This document shows positions 21,329-34,610 of a DNA stretch of 46,281 nucleotides, one piece after another. The translations under genes and the position numbers were made by a program. The stretch is from Didymodactylos carnosus. Taxonomy: Eukaryota > Rotifera > Eurotatoria > Philodinida > Philodinidae. The stretch lies in the NCBI GenBank assembly GCA_905250885.1, contig CAJNOQ010000572.1, positions 1 through 46,281 of the forward strand, read 5' to 3'. The stretch's first letter is position 1; each line of letters starts with the position of its first letter. A model generated the notes under the pieces. The model did no database searches and was not told the DNA's origin. It was given only the letters and a program-made list of their open reading frames with translations.

Positions 21329-21424
21329 GTTACAAAAAGACAGTCTCGAGGACTGTGCGCATAGTAAACCCCATAGTCTGACTGCTAGCAGTTCAAATTC
21401 CCAAGACTTGCAGTTTTTTGTAAC
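21329..21424 (+). other. Hairpin-flanked tRNA-like / Pol III-like sequence
   Basis: GTTACAAAAAGACAGTCT (21329-21346) pairs imperfectly with AGACTTGCAGTTTTTTGTAA (21404-21423). Between them are TGTGCGCATAGTAAAC, resembling an A box, and GTTCAAATTCC (21391-21401), resembling a B box with one extra base. A T6 run follows. The T stem does not pair, so it is not a functional tRNA. Candidates are a tRNA-derived SINE head or a tRNA pseudogene. Confidence 0.3.
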
Positions 21425-22534
21425 GGAAAAAAAGCATTTATAAAACAAAATTTATTTAGTAAAAAAGTTTCTGATAGTTATGTTAAAAATACATAAATCA
21501 TCATCAATGAGGACTATAAGAAGTATAAATCGAACCATTTCTTTTCTTTGCTTTTCTTTTTTTTTCGTCTTTTAATCAAATATTCTATAAATAAATTAAC
21601 GTTGAGTTGTGAACATGCAGTGTGTGCTATTATTACACAATCATAATGATGACATTTCATTGGTTATATAATGCATAATTTTGGTTGTTAATATGTACAA
21701 ATCGTAACATCAATTTGTGCCACATGTACGAGATTATTGACGACATTTTTCTTATTTTCTTATGTGTTAAATATATAGACGAAACCATATGTTTATCAGT
21801 TCTACATTGCTAAATAGATTAATTTGTTAATTTAATTTTTTTTATGACTTGTACATAGAAAAAGAATATGTTTTATTTACATAAAAAAATGTGAATAAAA
21901 AGAGACAATAATTGTACAAAAAAATTTGATCGTGACTGTATAAGTGAGAGTATAGTTGAAGATTTATTCTGAGAACAATGAGTGGTCATTATGTTTTGAA
22001 AACTTTATAGTTTAAGTGCATTTCCAATAAATAGACTAGTTAAAAAACATAAATTCTTTTCTTTTTGTTGCTAACAGCACATCAATGAATTTAGATTGAT
22101 TTTTGTTGTTTTAATTTAAATTTTATTCAGGTAAAATACATAAGTGATTTTTTTTTTTAGGTTCTCTACAATCAAAATTTAAATATTTTTCTCTCAAGTA
22201 TAAAAATTTTATTTACATGTAAAATAAATAATAATGAAAGATGTCAAACTAGGAATAAACTATACATATTTCAAATACTATAACCAAAAGAATAAAAAAT
22301 GATATTCATTATTATTAATGTATTTTAGTATAATTACATCATATTAAAAGAAAGAGGTTTACATTTAAGGTGTGAATTGAATTGACTTCTATCTTACCAT
22401 ACGTAGACGGACTTTTGAGAAGTAAATATATCTCATGATTTATTCTTATAAGTCTCTGTTCCTCAGAACGAAAAGTTTTTTCTGAGAGTCATTATGATCT
22501 AACAGCCAACAAAAGAGAAGCGTTTTCTTTCATG
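21425..22534. other. Intergenic, very AT-rich
   Basis: Long A and T runs with no recognisable gene. Nothing beyond low-complexity sequence is supported. Confidence 0.5.
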
Positions 22535-22805
22535 ATTTTTTTGGGCAGTTTTATCTTGCCTTAAATACATTGTAAAAGAATTAGAATCAATAATTATCCA
22601 TTCAAAATAAAACTGAGCTTGTATTGTTCTAAATGCCCTTGGACTACACTTAGACTACATTAGTGATTTAAACTTCTGCATTTATTCAAATCACTAATAT
22701 AGTCTAAGTGTAGTCCATATCGCTCAGTTTTATTTTGAATGGATAATTATTGATTACAATTCTTTTACAATGTATTTAAGGCAAGATAAAACTGCCCCAA
22801 AAAAT
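22535..22805. mobile_element. 271-bp foldback element G
   Basis: Nearly a complete palindrome. The left arm starts ATTTTTTTGGGCAGTTTTAT and the right arm ends with its complement (CTGCCCCAAAAAAT). Inner arms share GGACTACACTTAGACTA paired with TAGTCTAAGTGTAGTCC. The central loop is ~25 bp. Only a few mismatches and indels separate the arms. Confidence 0.85.
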
Positions 22806-24281
22806 AGATGAAATTTGTAGTAACGGCATCTCTTGACCGTTAGATGATCATTAATATAGAACGTAATTATAACAAAATTAATCGTTTATCTTTTATTCAT
22901 AGCGATATATTCATTACATTTTAATGATGTTACATCAAAGTTTCACCTGTTGAATCTTCGAGTCTACGCTGACAAGCTTTTATATTTGATCAAAATATCT
23001 CTAAGGGATCATCGTCTTCGTTTATATTATTTTAAACCCTTAAGCTACTCACTTTACGTTGATATGAATACAATCATATCGTTACGTGTTATTAGTGACA
23101 TGAAACAGAAAAGTTTATATTCTGCAAAGTGTAATTATTATTTTGGCCATAAACAATTTGATATTTTGTATTAAGGACATTTTTTACATCATATGTAACT
23201 GATTAATATTGTTTAGAATAACTATACATAGACTATCACGTCATAGTTAAAATATAGAATAGTTAATTACCCTGAAATTTTAGACTGCATGATGTTGTAA
23301 TCTTTGCTTGAACATCAAACCTTTATTTTTCTTTTAGTATAAATAAAATTATTTTTTCTTAATGTACCTAATCAAGGTTTTATTATTTAGACAACACAAA
23401 TTTTTTATTCGTTCTATTGGTAGTAAATAGATAAATCATAATTTTAGTAACTAATATAGGTAATTTTTTCTCTTCCATAATATTTAAATATAATGTTTGT
23501 ACAGTGTACTGTATACAAAGTCTATAGACGATAATTATAAGTTTTCAATGTATTTTAACTAACAGTAAAAATCTAAAAATAATATTATATTTAGTCTGAA
23601 ATAAAATAAAAAATAATTTCAGTCTACAACTGCCTAAAAAAAAGTAATTTGGTTTATTTTCAAAGTTTATTCGTGACACTTTTGTAAAGTGTCGAAAACT
23701 ATAACTTATTATTCAAATGACAAAAGAAGAGAATTTTCAATTCTCATTTTTTGAAAGTAATACATTGGATAGGTGAATTAATTAGCTGTTTCTTTGAGCA
23801 AAACAAAAGTCTGCCATTTAAGAAAACGAGATTATTTCTTGAAAAATCACGTTTTCACAATATCTATAAATGTTGACATTATACAACTGAGTACGTGTTT
23901 TTTGTTCGATGTCTATTATCATTTTAATTCAACGTTGTTTCTTTATGCTAAATTATTTAGATAAGAAACAATATGTAGTTAATAAACAAAGAAAGATGAT
24001 CACCATTTAAGGATAATAACTGACTCCTAATACAACAGCAAATAAGAAAAAAAAAAGAACGAGGAAAAACAGGTTGACATGAATACATTACATTGAAGGT
24101 ACAAGAAAAGAGTTCATTGACAGAAGAAAAAAAAACACAACAAATAACATTGAATAAGTGAGAGCATTCAACATAGTTTCTTTTTGTTTTCAAACAACAT
24201 AAAAGTAATACAACATTCAACATCATGGCAATGAATATAGAAGTGTCTTTAGTAGTAGTAGTAGTGATAATAATAAAAAGT
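22806..24281 (-). other. Region downstream of the minus-strand gene, including its likely 3' UTR
   Basis: The portion nearest 24281 is probably 3' UTR of the minus-strand gene. Possible polyadenylation signals on that strand (TTTATT on plus) lie near 23647 and 23667. A (GTA)n/(AAT)n run is at ~24251-24276. The short frames here (22950-23174 plus, 23957-24226 minus) are not recognisable proteins. Confidence 0.4.
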
Positions 24282-27200
24282 TTATGAACGACGTTTTGTT
24301 GTTATTGTGGTTGTTGTTAGTGGACGGCTTGAACGTAAAGTCGTTGTTAATGTTGTTGGTTGTTGATTAAGCGTACGAATTTTATTATTCGTTGAAGACG
24401 ATGACGTATTATTTGTCCGTTCTTTTTGTTGATATAAACGTTCAAAACGAGGTGCAACAAAGAATAATTTTGGTTTTTGTAACGATGTTGTTGATGTCGG
24501 TGAACGCAGTATCGGACTATCGTTTATTGTTGCCATTGGTGGTTTAATAGGTGATGTAGGAATTTTACTCAAAATCGTATTTGGTTTGGATGAACTAACG
24601 GTTGCCGCATATGACAAAGGCGCTTTTTTAAGAGGTGCATGCAATGATGTGTCTTGAATACTGCTACTACTACTCGGATTAATTTTCGGTAATTTTTCAA
24701 CGAGTATTTCTTCATCTTTTATTAATTCACAAGACGAATAAATTAATGAATTTGATCCTTGATCAGATGACGATATATAACCATCATCTGAATCGGATCT
24801 TGTTGGCGATGCGCATCGCTGACGAACAACCGAATCTATCGTTGATGATTCATCATCGGACGCCGCATCGGTAGTATCAGTAGAAGATGACAGATCTTCA
24901 TCACTATCTAATAACCATGATATCAAGTCATTTTCTTCTGTATTTGAATATATTGTAGAAGAAGAATCATTAATTTTGCATTGTTGTGGACTATAATATT
25001 CAGGATAGTGCGTTGGTGAAAATAATATCCAATTCCATACACATTCAAATGGTGGATTATGTGCAATTGGGGTAGATGAACGTTTTGCTGTTGCCATTGT
25101 CGTAGATTCAACTGCGCCTTGTACCTTTTGTTGATGTTGTTGAGGACAATGTATTGGTGATACACATTTTGATGAATTTTGCGAATGATAAATTGTTTTT
25201 TGTAGTGGAATAGTTGATTGTTGTGGTAAATTCAACACGGAAGTCGATTGACCAAATGTACCGAATTGATGTTGAGACGATGCAAAATGTTGTGGTGAAC
25301 AATATCGATGTAATAATGGACAATTAGTCGATGATTTGTTTATCGTATCGTTCACAACCATCTCTGATGTATCTACAACTATAAAATATAAATAGAAGAA
25401 AAAATTCTTGGTGTACTTAAATATTCTCTATCATTCAAATTTAAAACTAAATGACTTAAAAATAAATGCACGCATAAACGGTAATAATGTATGATGTGTA
25501 ATTTTGTATATTTTACTGAGGCTAACATCAAGAGAGAGGAAAACAACAACCACTGGCTGAATCAACCGACATAGAAAAACACAACATAATGAAACAAGAT
25601 TTATTAACATTACTTCAATGAATTCTATAGTGTGTTTAATTAGTTCGTTAGTTAGTCAATTGTATTTATACAATAAATTTGTTATGTCTCTATATGTATG
25701 TATTTTTGACACATGTCTAGTTAAATAATTATAATAAAGTGTCGTATAGATGTCAAGGTGACAGACGTAGAAGAACTACTCATCTAAAACATAAATTACG
25801 TCTCCATTGTACATATGTAAAAAATAAAGATGCCTTGTCGTAATTACTTTAATAATGATCTTATCATTAGTGTTATCATTAATTTATTTTTTGTTTCTTA
25901 TTCTAAAGTGCCACAGAAAAGAACTTTTTTTACCTTATCTATTTATCAGTAAGAACACAAAAGAGAGTATGATATATGATCGCATACCAGCTATATTCAT
26001 TGAATAGTATGTTTTTTTCTCTTTCTTCTTCAATTGTTCGTGATAGATATAGTTTCAAAAAAAGTTCTTTATTTCTTGAAAAATATTCATCTTATATTAC
26101 ATTGTAAAACTTACATCAAGCAAAATTGTACTCTATAAAACAATCTGTTGCGTAAATATAAAATTAGTAAAACATGACTAAAATCTGACAAAATTCATTT
26201 TTTTTAAAAAAAAGATTAATAGAGAACCACACAATAATATTCATTTGTTCATTTAAAAAATGTATCAAATGAGTAATCTATTTTTTGTAGACGAAATCAG
26301 ACGGATGCAACTTTACAACGCATTGAACACAAGAGAATTTCTCACAGTGAATAATAAATTGTGTGTAGTAGTGCATAAAAACTCTTTTCTTCTTCGGGTA
26401 TTTTTAATTTCATGTGTTCCTGAGAACGTTCTCCGAGATGAACCAGTCTGAGTCACTCATGTCGCATTTCTCCATGACTCAGACTCAAGTCAAAGAACAA
26501 GATAAACTGACTCAGGTCACTTTCAAGTTAGTCATATGACATTTTAAATTATTATGGAAGCATTTCTTATATGTAGAATACACTTGAATAGAGAAAGAGA
26601 TTAAAACTATGTTAAAACCTCCAAATAAAAAGATAACGCGTAGCAATTGCTCAACAGAATGAGTAAAAACGAATGCTTTAAACAACCGTCATCAGTTGAA
26701 AGCTGTTTATGAAAAATGAATCAGTGAGAATTTTACCTTTAAAAAATGACTTGAGTCAGTTTTTAATGTAATTCGGACTCAGACCAGTAATTTTCTGAAT
26801 CGAGCTCGGCTCAGACTCGAAAGTGTGGGAATTTGCTCATCTCTGAAAATCCTGCTATATTTTAATAAAACGATAAAAACTCTATACATAGAACTGCGCA
26901 ATACTCTTCTAACTTACATTCCACTTCTGCTAAGAACAAACATGTTACTTTTCTGTTATTATTACTGTTATTATTATTATTTTTATAATTATATACTCTA
27001 GTTCGGCGTATTTTCTTTCCGTTTTTTAAAGAAAAAGAAAATAACTTACAACCACATTACAGATTCTATATATCGGAATAAAAATGCCGTTTTTTTCATC
27101 GACAATTCACAACAATAAAGTAGCTCAACTACGAGAGAGACACACAAATATGAAAGTAAAAAAGTCGTTTAAAATTTATTTTCTTTCTCTTTTTTTTCCT

Positions 27201-30200
27201 TTTCGTGTTTTTCTTTTTTATAGAGTATCATCATCGTCATCACTCTCGTCGTTGAAGAATCTGCAAAATTTGTCAGAAGAGAAGAAGAAATGAAATAATC
27301 GGCAGGCTAACAGTCTTTCTGTGTGCTAGTAAGTGAATCGAGCAATGAGTAATAACGAAGAGAAAAATAAATACTAGGCATTAGGAGGTCAAAACTGAGT
27401 GATCTTAGAAGTGTTCGACAGGATATTAAAAAACAGCAATATCTTTAAAAAAAAATTTCCTTGAAGTAAATTTTTGTTCTTTTTTCTTTGCTGCTGTTAT
27501 TTTTTCATCTGATTGATTTAAACATTTTGTGAAAGATTTTAGCATGGACGTACAAGAAAAAAACATACACACTCATTCATAAGATAAATTCAGATCTATA
27601 GAGATAGTTTTTATTTATTGAATAGCCTAACTCCATAATTTTAATAAACTTAATGGAATAGTTTGAAGCTACGTTAGTACTTCGCCAATACTATTCTATT
27701 ATGTTGTTCTAAACACCATTACAACAAAGTTAACGTCAAAATATGACAACGATCGACCGTACTCTAGTGATGATATTCGTGTAAGAGAGGTACACAGAAC
27801 ACTTAATTTCGATACTCTGTTCTTTAAAACATTAGAAGCACTCGCCTTGTTGTTATTGCTTTTTACACTTTATGCTCTAGAATTCTCAAATCTGCACTTC
27901 GAAGTGTTATATATAATATAATAACATACGGGTGTCGATTTTACTTAATCATTCTTGTTTTGAGTTAACCGTCTTATGATAATTAATACTGTAGCAAAAA
28001 AAAAAAGATGATGAGAAATCTTTTTATCAAAATTCTAAAAGAGACTTTTTCTCGCTTTATGAATGATGATGAAACACTATAGACTAGAATAAGAAAGAGT
28101 ATAGAAGAACAAAATAAAAAATAAAGGCGTCAGATTATAATGATCGTTATTGTTTAAAAATAGGAATGCCTGATGGAGGACAAACAACGAACGAATTCCG
28201 CGATTACTTCCTTCCTTTGTTCAAGTCTTGTTCATATTCTTGACATGAAATTTTTTAGTTCCGAAAACAAAATCATGAAAATTATTTTCTATCAAAAGTA
28301 TACTCGTCCCGTCTGAAGTAAATTTTCTTTTACAGATATTGGTTAAAAGAAACAAAAAAAAAAAAACCGCAATGTTGACATTCGGCAATTCTATTTGGGG
28401 AGAAAAGAAAGATCAAAGGCATGAAATATCAACGTCTTGTGTAAACTTTTTGTTAGGTTAATCATAGCAAAATACACTCAATTTCGATATTAAAATTCTT
28501 CGATCCTTTCGATCTTTTTCGAAAACTTTTATTACGTTTTTGCTAATTCAGAAATCGAAATACGGATGAGAAGCTTCTTGTTTTCTCTTCAATATTTTGC
28601 ATTTTTCCTCTTACGATAAACAAATGTGTACGGAAGAACGTTGCGCTAATAAGACATTCAGGGAAAAAAATGCAACTTTTGGATTACTGTTGTGTTACGT
28701 CATCCTCAGAACTATTTACTCATACTTTTAAATCTTAGTTTTCTATTACTTTTCTTCATTTACCTTTTTATGCATTTATTTTTATTCCTTACTCGCACTC
28801 AGATAGACATATTATCGTAACAATTATTCAATTTAGATTCTATCATGTACAGATTCATTCAATATAAAATTAAAAAAAAGGCAAAAAAGACCTTTAATAT
28901 ATTCCGAATTCATGATTTTATATCTACCTTTTCGTTAACGAGCATACACATTCTTGTACTTTAAAAGTACACGAAAGTACAAGAAAAAATCCGATAGCAG
29001 TTTATTATTTCATTTTACTACTGACGAGCAATACCCTCAATTTCTAAAAACTACTAAATAATCTGCAACAACAAACGGTCCAATTTCCTTCGATAAAACT
29101 GACTTTAAATTATAGATTACTATTATTAAACTTCTCAGAAGGAGATGGAGACTGCCTTATACAAAATACTTTTTAAATGTTCGACTCAAACCTTTACCTT
29201 CTTATATAAGATTTAGTTTGAAAAAGAGATGACATACGAACAAAGTGAGATACAAATTCAGACAAAAGCAGTATGTGCGTATTCTTCCATATGACATAAG
29301 AAAAACGTTTGTTCCAAACATAAAACGATTCGACTATCTACGTCTATCACATTTTTAGCTCTATGAAGAATGATCCGACGTCTAGAAAACCCTAGCTCCA
29401 GCATTGTTCAACAGAATGAATAATTCAAAGCAGATGCTAATTACCTTATAAACTGCGTTTCACAATAAACTGCTATCTGTTATTATTTATCATACACTAA
29501 ACTAAGTTACTATCTTTTCTCAACGACAGTACTTTGTCGGTGTGGCGAAATAAACTGAGTCATACGTATGATGAAATTATATCAATGCTTGCGAAAGGAA
29601 AGAACAATTATTTTTTTCTTACAAAAATCCACCACCGTATGTGAAAAATAAAGTGTTCTTCTCCACAAAAGAATGCGTCTCTTCTATTTAGTCAACAACC
29701 AGATCATGTAACTTTTTTTAGAAATAATGTTTATGTAGAATGCTGCGTATGTGAAAAATTTCGGTCTTCTAATAGTTGACATTTTTTATTGAATTCTATG
29801 ATTAACAAGATTTTTTTCATAAAAGAGGCAATGTTTCAGAAGTGACCTACCAAACCTGAATTGATTGCAGTTTTCTGAAGAGTGCCTGCTAAGGCATGAA
29901 CTATATAGCAGAAACAGCACAGAAGCGCTTTTCAACGGTGGATCAATCGATTTCCATCGGTCTCTACTTCAGAAATCAAGAAGTTTTACTAAAAGAATTC
30001 TATTGAGAATGCCACAACTCATCAACGTTAAGTGGTAATGAACGATACAGCGTATTGTATATAACATGGTCCAAAAGCACTTTCTTAATTTATTCGTGTT
30101 CGTCGGCAAGGTTTGAATCTACTTTTTCGATGCTGACGGTTACATTTCAGAAGAAAGAAACTTTATATTCCTTCTTGTTGCAAACTATTATGCATTGACT

Positions 30201-31433
30201 TTGGATAGAATTTTCTATGGTTCACTTGAGCAAAGAGTTACCTTGCTTTTTCTGAAGAATCCGATTAACTTGCACTCTTTACTATCATTTCACTTTCTCT
30301 CGCAAATCTTCGGCTAAGTACATCATTAAAAAATGATAGACATGTCAAATAAATTACATATAAGTGAATGAGATCTACCTGTTTCTAGTGATGTGACAAA
30401 ACTGCCAAACCATAAGACGACTACAGACAGTATTTTTAATGTTTTATTGTTTCAAAAAGTATGTTAGTAAAACAATTACCAAGCAGGCATATACTCATGT
30501 GACAAATTATGAAGCAGAACAAAGAGATTTGTTTTTAACTTCCACATCACGAGACGACGTGTATCCTTTTGATGTTTTGTTTCGCATGATCAATGTGAAT
30601 AATCATATAACAAAACAAATATTTTGTATGTATAAATTTATACAATAGGAAAGTATACGTTCAAAATCACCTTGACTGTTACACGACTGGTTTATTAATA
30701 CGAACATTAAACAAATTTTTGTGCATTTAGAATGAGGAAAGGACGTCATACCGATGAAGAAATGTTGAATAAACAAAACTGTAAAAAATGTACCACATAA
30801 ACTAAAGACGTGAATACATTCATTTGATACAAGATGATATTTATAATTTTATCTTATTGAAATGAAAAACATTTCTATATGTTAAAAATTAGTTCTGTTT
30901 CAATATCTTCGAGTTATTATGTCAACAACATGATAAATCTATTATAGAGTACATAGTTTGTTAACAAAAAAAGTGATGTTGATGGTGAAAGTAAAATTTA
31001 AAAGCTTCTTATGAAACAATGTTTAAGTATCAAAATTTTCTATGTAATCATAAGACACAAAAACAACAGCATTTCTCTCATAAGACATGACTTCTAAATA
31101 ATACTCGAACATGCTATGTAGCCATATATAGTCCAATTAATGAATCGGAATCAGAATACAACATTCAAGTAGGTGAAATTTAAAAAGTCGATGTTTATTT
31201 TCAAGAAATATTATAAATCAAAATATTGTGACTGATGTTTGGTTGTACTTACCATACGGTTGCTCGTCGTCTGTTTGTATAATGGTGTTGATATCCTCAG
31301 TATTATTACTATCGCAATTATATCTTATTTCATTTTCAGTTTCGGGTATTTGTTGATAAGAATAATTTGAATGATAATAGTAGTGACTTTGAGGATAAGA
31401 GGCTGAACTAATTGACGTAGGTGGATACCACAT
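24282..31433 (-). CDS. Ser/Thr/Gln-rich disordered protein, two exons across a 5.9-kb intron
   Basis: Exon 1 (31433-31253) begins ATG and ends in a donor CCGTATG|GTAAGT, phase 1. Exon 2 (25378-24282) follows acceptor TATATTTTATAG|TTGTAG. Joining keeps the frame (...DEQPY-VVDTSE-MVVND...), giving 425 residues. Exon 1 is Tyr/Ser/Gln-rich. The rest is mostly disordered, with poly-Ser/Thr and Ser-Pro sites. Notable features: an acidic, bulky-hydrophobic patch NDLISWLLDSDEDLSSS (210-226) resembling a transactivation segment; SDSDDGYISSS (255-265), similar to a beta-TrCP degron with Asp in place of phospho-Ser; and a conserved-looking basic/aromatic stretch KPKLFFVAPRFERLYQQKE (363-381) near the C-terminus. 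There is no signal peptide or membrane helix. No family is recognised; a nuclear regulatory protein is a guess. Exon 2 could also be used with other 5' exons. Confidence 0.6.
26436..26850. repeat. Cluster of TGASTCA motifs, possible small mobile element
   Basis: TGAGTCA or TGACTCA occurs at 26449, 26475, 26508 and 26752, plus several GACTCAGACTC variants. The borders carry loosely inverted GAGATGA..TCTGAG sequences, which would suit a degenerate MITE. The heptamer equals the AP-1/bZIP binding site, so an intronic enhancer is an alternative. I cannot separate the two from sequence. Confidence 0.4.
28951..28985. repeat. Perfect 12-bp stem hairpin in the long intron
   Basis: TTCTTGTACTTT pairs perfectly with AAAGTACAAGAA across an 11-base loop. 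It is a small structure of unknown role; the stem is too short for a typical microRNA precursor. Confidence 0.6.
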
Positions 31434-34400
31434 TCTTATAATTTTAACTTTATATCAGCGAGTGTACGTTTTTAAAAATGCGGCTAGAGAGTGACGACCA
31501 ATACCATTAGTGTTGTTGTTGCTTTGCTCCTTTATTGTATGTATGCGCTATAACGTTCAAATTTCTTCAAAAAAATCTGTTAAAACAAAGGAAAAAGAGG
31601 ATTGCGATAAAAATTTATACTAATCATAGCACCTTCTTGAATAAAAAAATCGATGTTCTCGCTCCCCAAATGTGACGACCTCAATTATTACTCAGTTATA
31701 TCTGATAATGTTCACTGTCTCATTTTCGATGCTGACGAGAATAAAAAAATACTTGCTTTTCTTTTTCATTACGACTGCTTCGCAGTTAATGTTTATCCGA
31801 TATACCTCTTTCTCTTTTTTGTCATTAGACGAACGAACAAACCATCGTCCAGTTTGCAGAAAAGAATTTTCTATTTTTTTCACTTCATATTTTCAACTAT
31901 GTATGCGTCTCTATGTCTATCTCTACCTATTACAGACAGTGCTACACAATTTCTTTTTTTTTCATCGTCTAACAACAATGTAGCTAGAATGAGTAGTCCT
32001 CTTTTTCCTATTCTCTCTCGTATATTTTCATCTTACATGCCATCTATCTACATCGAATATATGGTCGATTATTCTGCTTACAAAAGTAGTGGAATAATAA
32101 TACAATAAATATAGCGAGAGAAAACTTTTGGCATCTCTCTCCATTTACAATTCTCATTCGAATTTAATTTGTTCTTCTATAGGTATGACTTTTCTGAGGT
32201 GAAAAGGTCGTCAAACGTATAATGACACGATCGATGTAAAAGAAAAAAAAGGAAAGGAATAAATATAGTGTTCAAGTTATTCGCGTTCGTTAGTCTACAC
32301 TGAAATATATTTATTGAACATACTGTATGTTTTTTATCTCGATAAACTAGAATTAAACAGAAAAACTTTCTATCCATTTTACGTTTTTTAATGTTTTCTA
32401 AATCGTGTAATACTCTTTTAGATGAGTATTTAAAGTGAGAGAAAGTATTGATCCATACACATCTATAGATGAATATTGTACACTTATATAGTTGAAGAAA
32501 GTTCAAGTCAGAATTCAATGCTCATTAAATTTGTCATAGGCAGGGATATTCGGTCCGCAATGCCGGTTCTTAATGGAAACTAAGAATCGAACATCGCTAG
32601 TCATAGGAACGACTAATAAGTAGCTACGCATTGAATCGAAAAAAAGCTGTATATGAGTATGATTATGTCACAAACAGAGATGATCAGTTCTAGTTACGAA
32701 AACGGAACTAAACAGGGTTTCTGTTGTTGACCAGGATCACAAATGAAGAAAGATAAAGGCTTTTTATCAACTTTAACAAGTTTAACGGAATACCATTGAA
32801 AGGATTGTAAATTTAGAAAAAAAAAAGGCATAGAGCTTAATACAAAAGAGTCACTACTCATCGTTAGATAATCAAATTCAAAAAAAAGATTAAATATAGG
32901 CTGTGTCTGTCAGGTCTCGAATTGTTTTTTGTTCTCTTTTTTTTTGAAGGTGATTTAGAATCAGTTTTGTTAAATGGAATTTTATACTCATGGATTAGAG
33001 ATCGCAAATGAATACATTTTTTTTCATCTATCTTCCTTTTTTTTTCTAGTTTCTGTCTCGTTCTATATACACAACAAAAAAAGTTCAATTATCACAATCT
33101 CTATAACATGACCATATTCGTGCTTTATCTAGTGTGAATAGATAGCGTAAACCTGTTTATATGTGTACAGATATACAATGACCAAACATATTTTATGTCC
33201 GGATGTAAAAGATCATTTGATTAAATATACAGAAAATATTATCACGTTTTCTTCTGTCATTTAAACTATATATCTATAGACTTTATAATTCTCGATGAAT
33301 GAAAAATGGTATTCTCTGAACAAATTGACCATGTTATGTACATACTACGAGAAAGAATAAAATGTGTGTTTATTCTTTTATAAGTCATATTTGGCTGTAT
33401 GTGAAATCATTGTTATTCTGCTGAGAGAGGAAATACTTTGTTGCATACTCCTTGTGGGCTATAAAACGCAGATCTGATCAGCGAACTTTGTACATTCTTA
33501 AAAATAGATTATCAAAAACTTCAATTATGATGGCTAGAAGAGAGATGTTTGTGGAACGATGAAGATTGTACAATGATAAAAATTCAAATTATCATTGAGT
33601 TTCGAATAAATTTCAAAGTACGAATAACTTTTTCCACGTAACGTAATTTATCTAATCTATTAAGAAAACGAAATTTTGATTACCTCATGAGTGATCATTT
33701 CCATTTTGTCTTATTATGCATTGATTTTTTGCGTATATAAAGATGACAAACATAACATGGAGAAAAGAAAACAAAAACTTTCTCGCTTAGCTGTGTCAAA
33801 TCGATAAAATTACTAAAGGACAACCAAAAAAAATTCATTTATACCCATGTACGTTTGAAATACAGTCTACGATCGACCTTTATTCTATGTTATTTTTAGA
33901 ATAAAGGGAGAAGAGAAGGTAAAAGAGAACGAGAGAAAAGAGTAGATGTATGTGTAATTATGTCGATTTTATATTCATTATACTATAATATAGAATAAAG
34001 AACTAAAGCAAACCTTTCAATAAATATATCTCAACGTCCAATAACAGATTTGGCCATTGTTAAAATTGTCTAAGTTTTTCGCACGTTCGTCCCAGATTGG
34101 ATTCACTGTCATTAGACTATAATATGATAGACAAATCTGGAGTTGATTCTGTTTTCCACGCTCAAGTATATATTTCTTTCAAATTTTGACTTATAGAAGA
34201 AACATTTTTCTGCAAATTTTATTTCTGATAGTATGGAATATGGTTAATTCGTCGTATTTTTATCTTGCCTCACCGATTTTCCACTAAACAAAAAACACCA
34301 CATCTATTAGATTATGTGACAAGAAAAAAAAAGAACAAAAAAACCTGCTCACAAAGCGCACAATAACTGAGTAATTATCAGTTAGACGATAACACTATAT

Positions 34401-34610
34401 CATTTCTCAAGTGGAGCAAAGAAGAAATGAAAAATAAGTATTAATACAAATATATGTGATTTGAAACAAGTAAAAAATTCAATAACAATAGCCAAAAATT
34501 ATTAAAGTTAAGTCACACGTAATGTTGACAAAAGGCAAAGAAAACAAAAAGATCATTGCGTGATGAAAAGCCACATAAAGGAGTGTGCATAAATTTTGCA
34601 ACAAATGTCG
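31434..34610. other. 5' flank of the minus-strand gene; no other gene recognised
   Basis: The first few hundred bases must hold the promoter of the minus-strand gene; no clear TATA box was placed. A plus-strand frame of 151 codons (31653-32108) is open, but it is Phe/Ser/Tyr-rich with no domain and has overlapping open frames on both strands, so I treat it as chance. The remainder is AT-rich with A/T runs. Confidence 0.4.

Larger units (their letters stand above)
25379..31252 (-). other. 5,874-bp intron of the minus-strand gene
   Basis: Bounded by GTAAGT (31252-31247) and TTTTATAG (ending 25379) on the minus strand. It is about 100 times longer than the receptor intron. Inside I see no further exon needed to keep the frame. 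It contains the TGASTCA cluster (26436-26850), a 35-bp hairpin (28951-28985), AT microsatellites (26955-26990) and otherwise AT-rich sequence. The open frame at 30439-30648 has no recognisable content. Confidence 0.55.

Noticed and set aside
21329..21424. Functional tRNA gene
   Set aside because: The B-box has an extra base, the T stem does not pair and no cloverleaf can be drawn; kept only as a tRNA-like sequence.
31653..32108. 151-codon plus-strand open frame upstream of the minus-strand gene
   Set aside because: Composition is Phe/Ser/Tyr-rich with no domain or signal. A second plus frame and a minus frame overlap it. Long T-rich tracts make such frames likely by chance.
32177..32518. 113-codon minus-strand frame
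   Set aside because: No domain, unusual Cys/Lys composition, no splice or promoter context.
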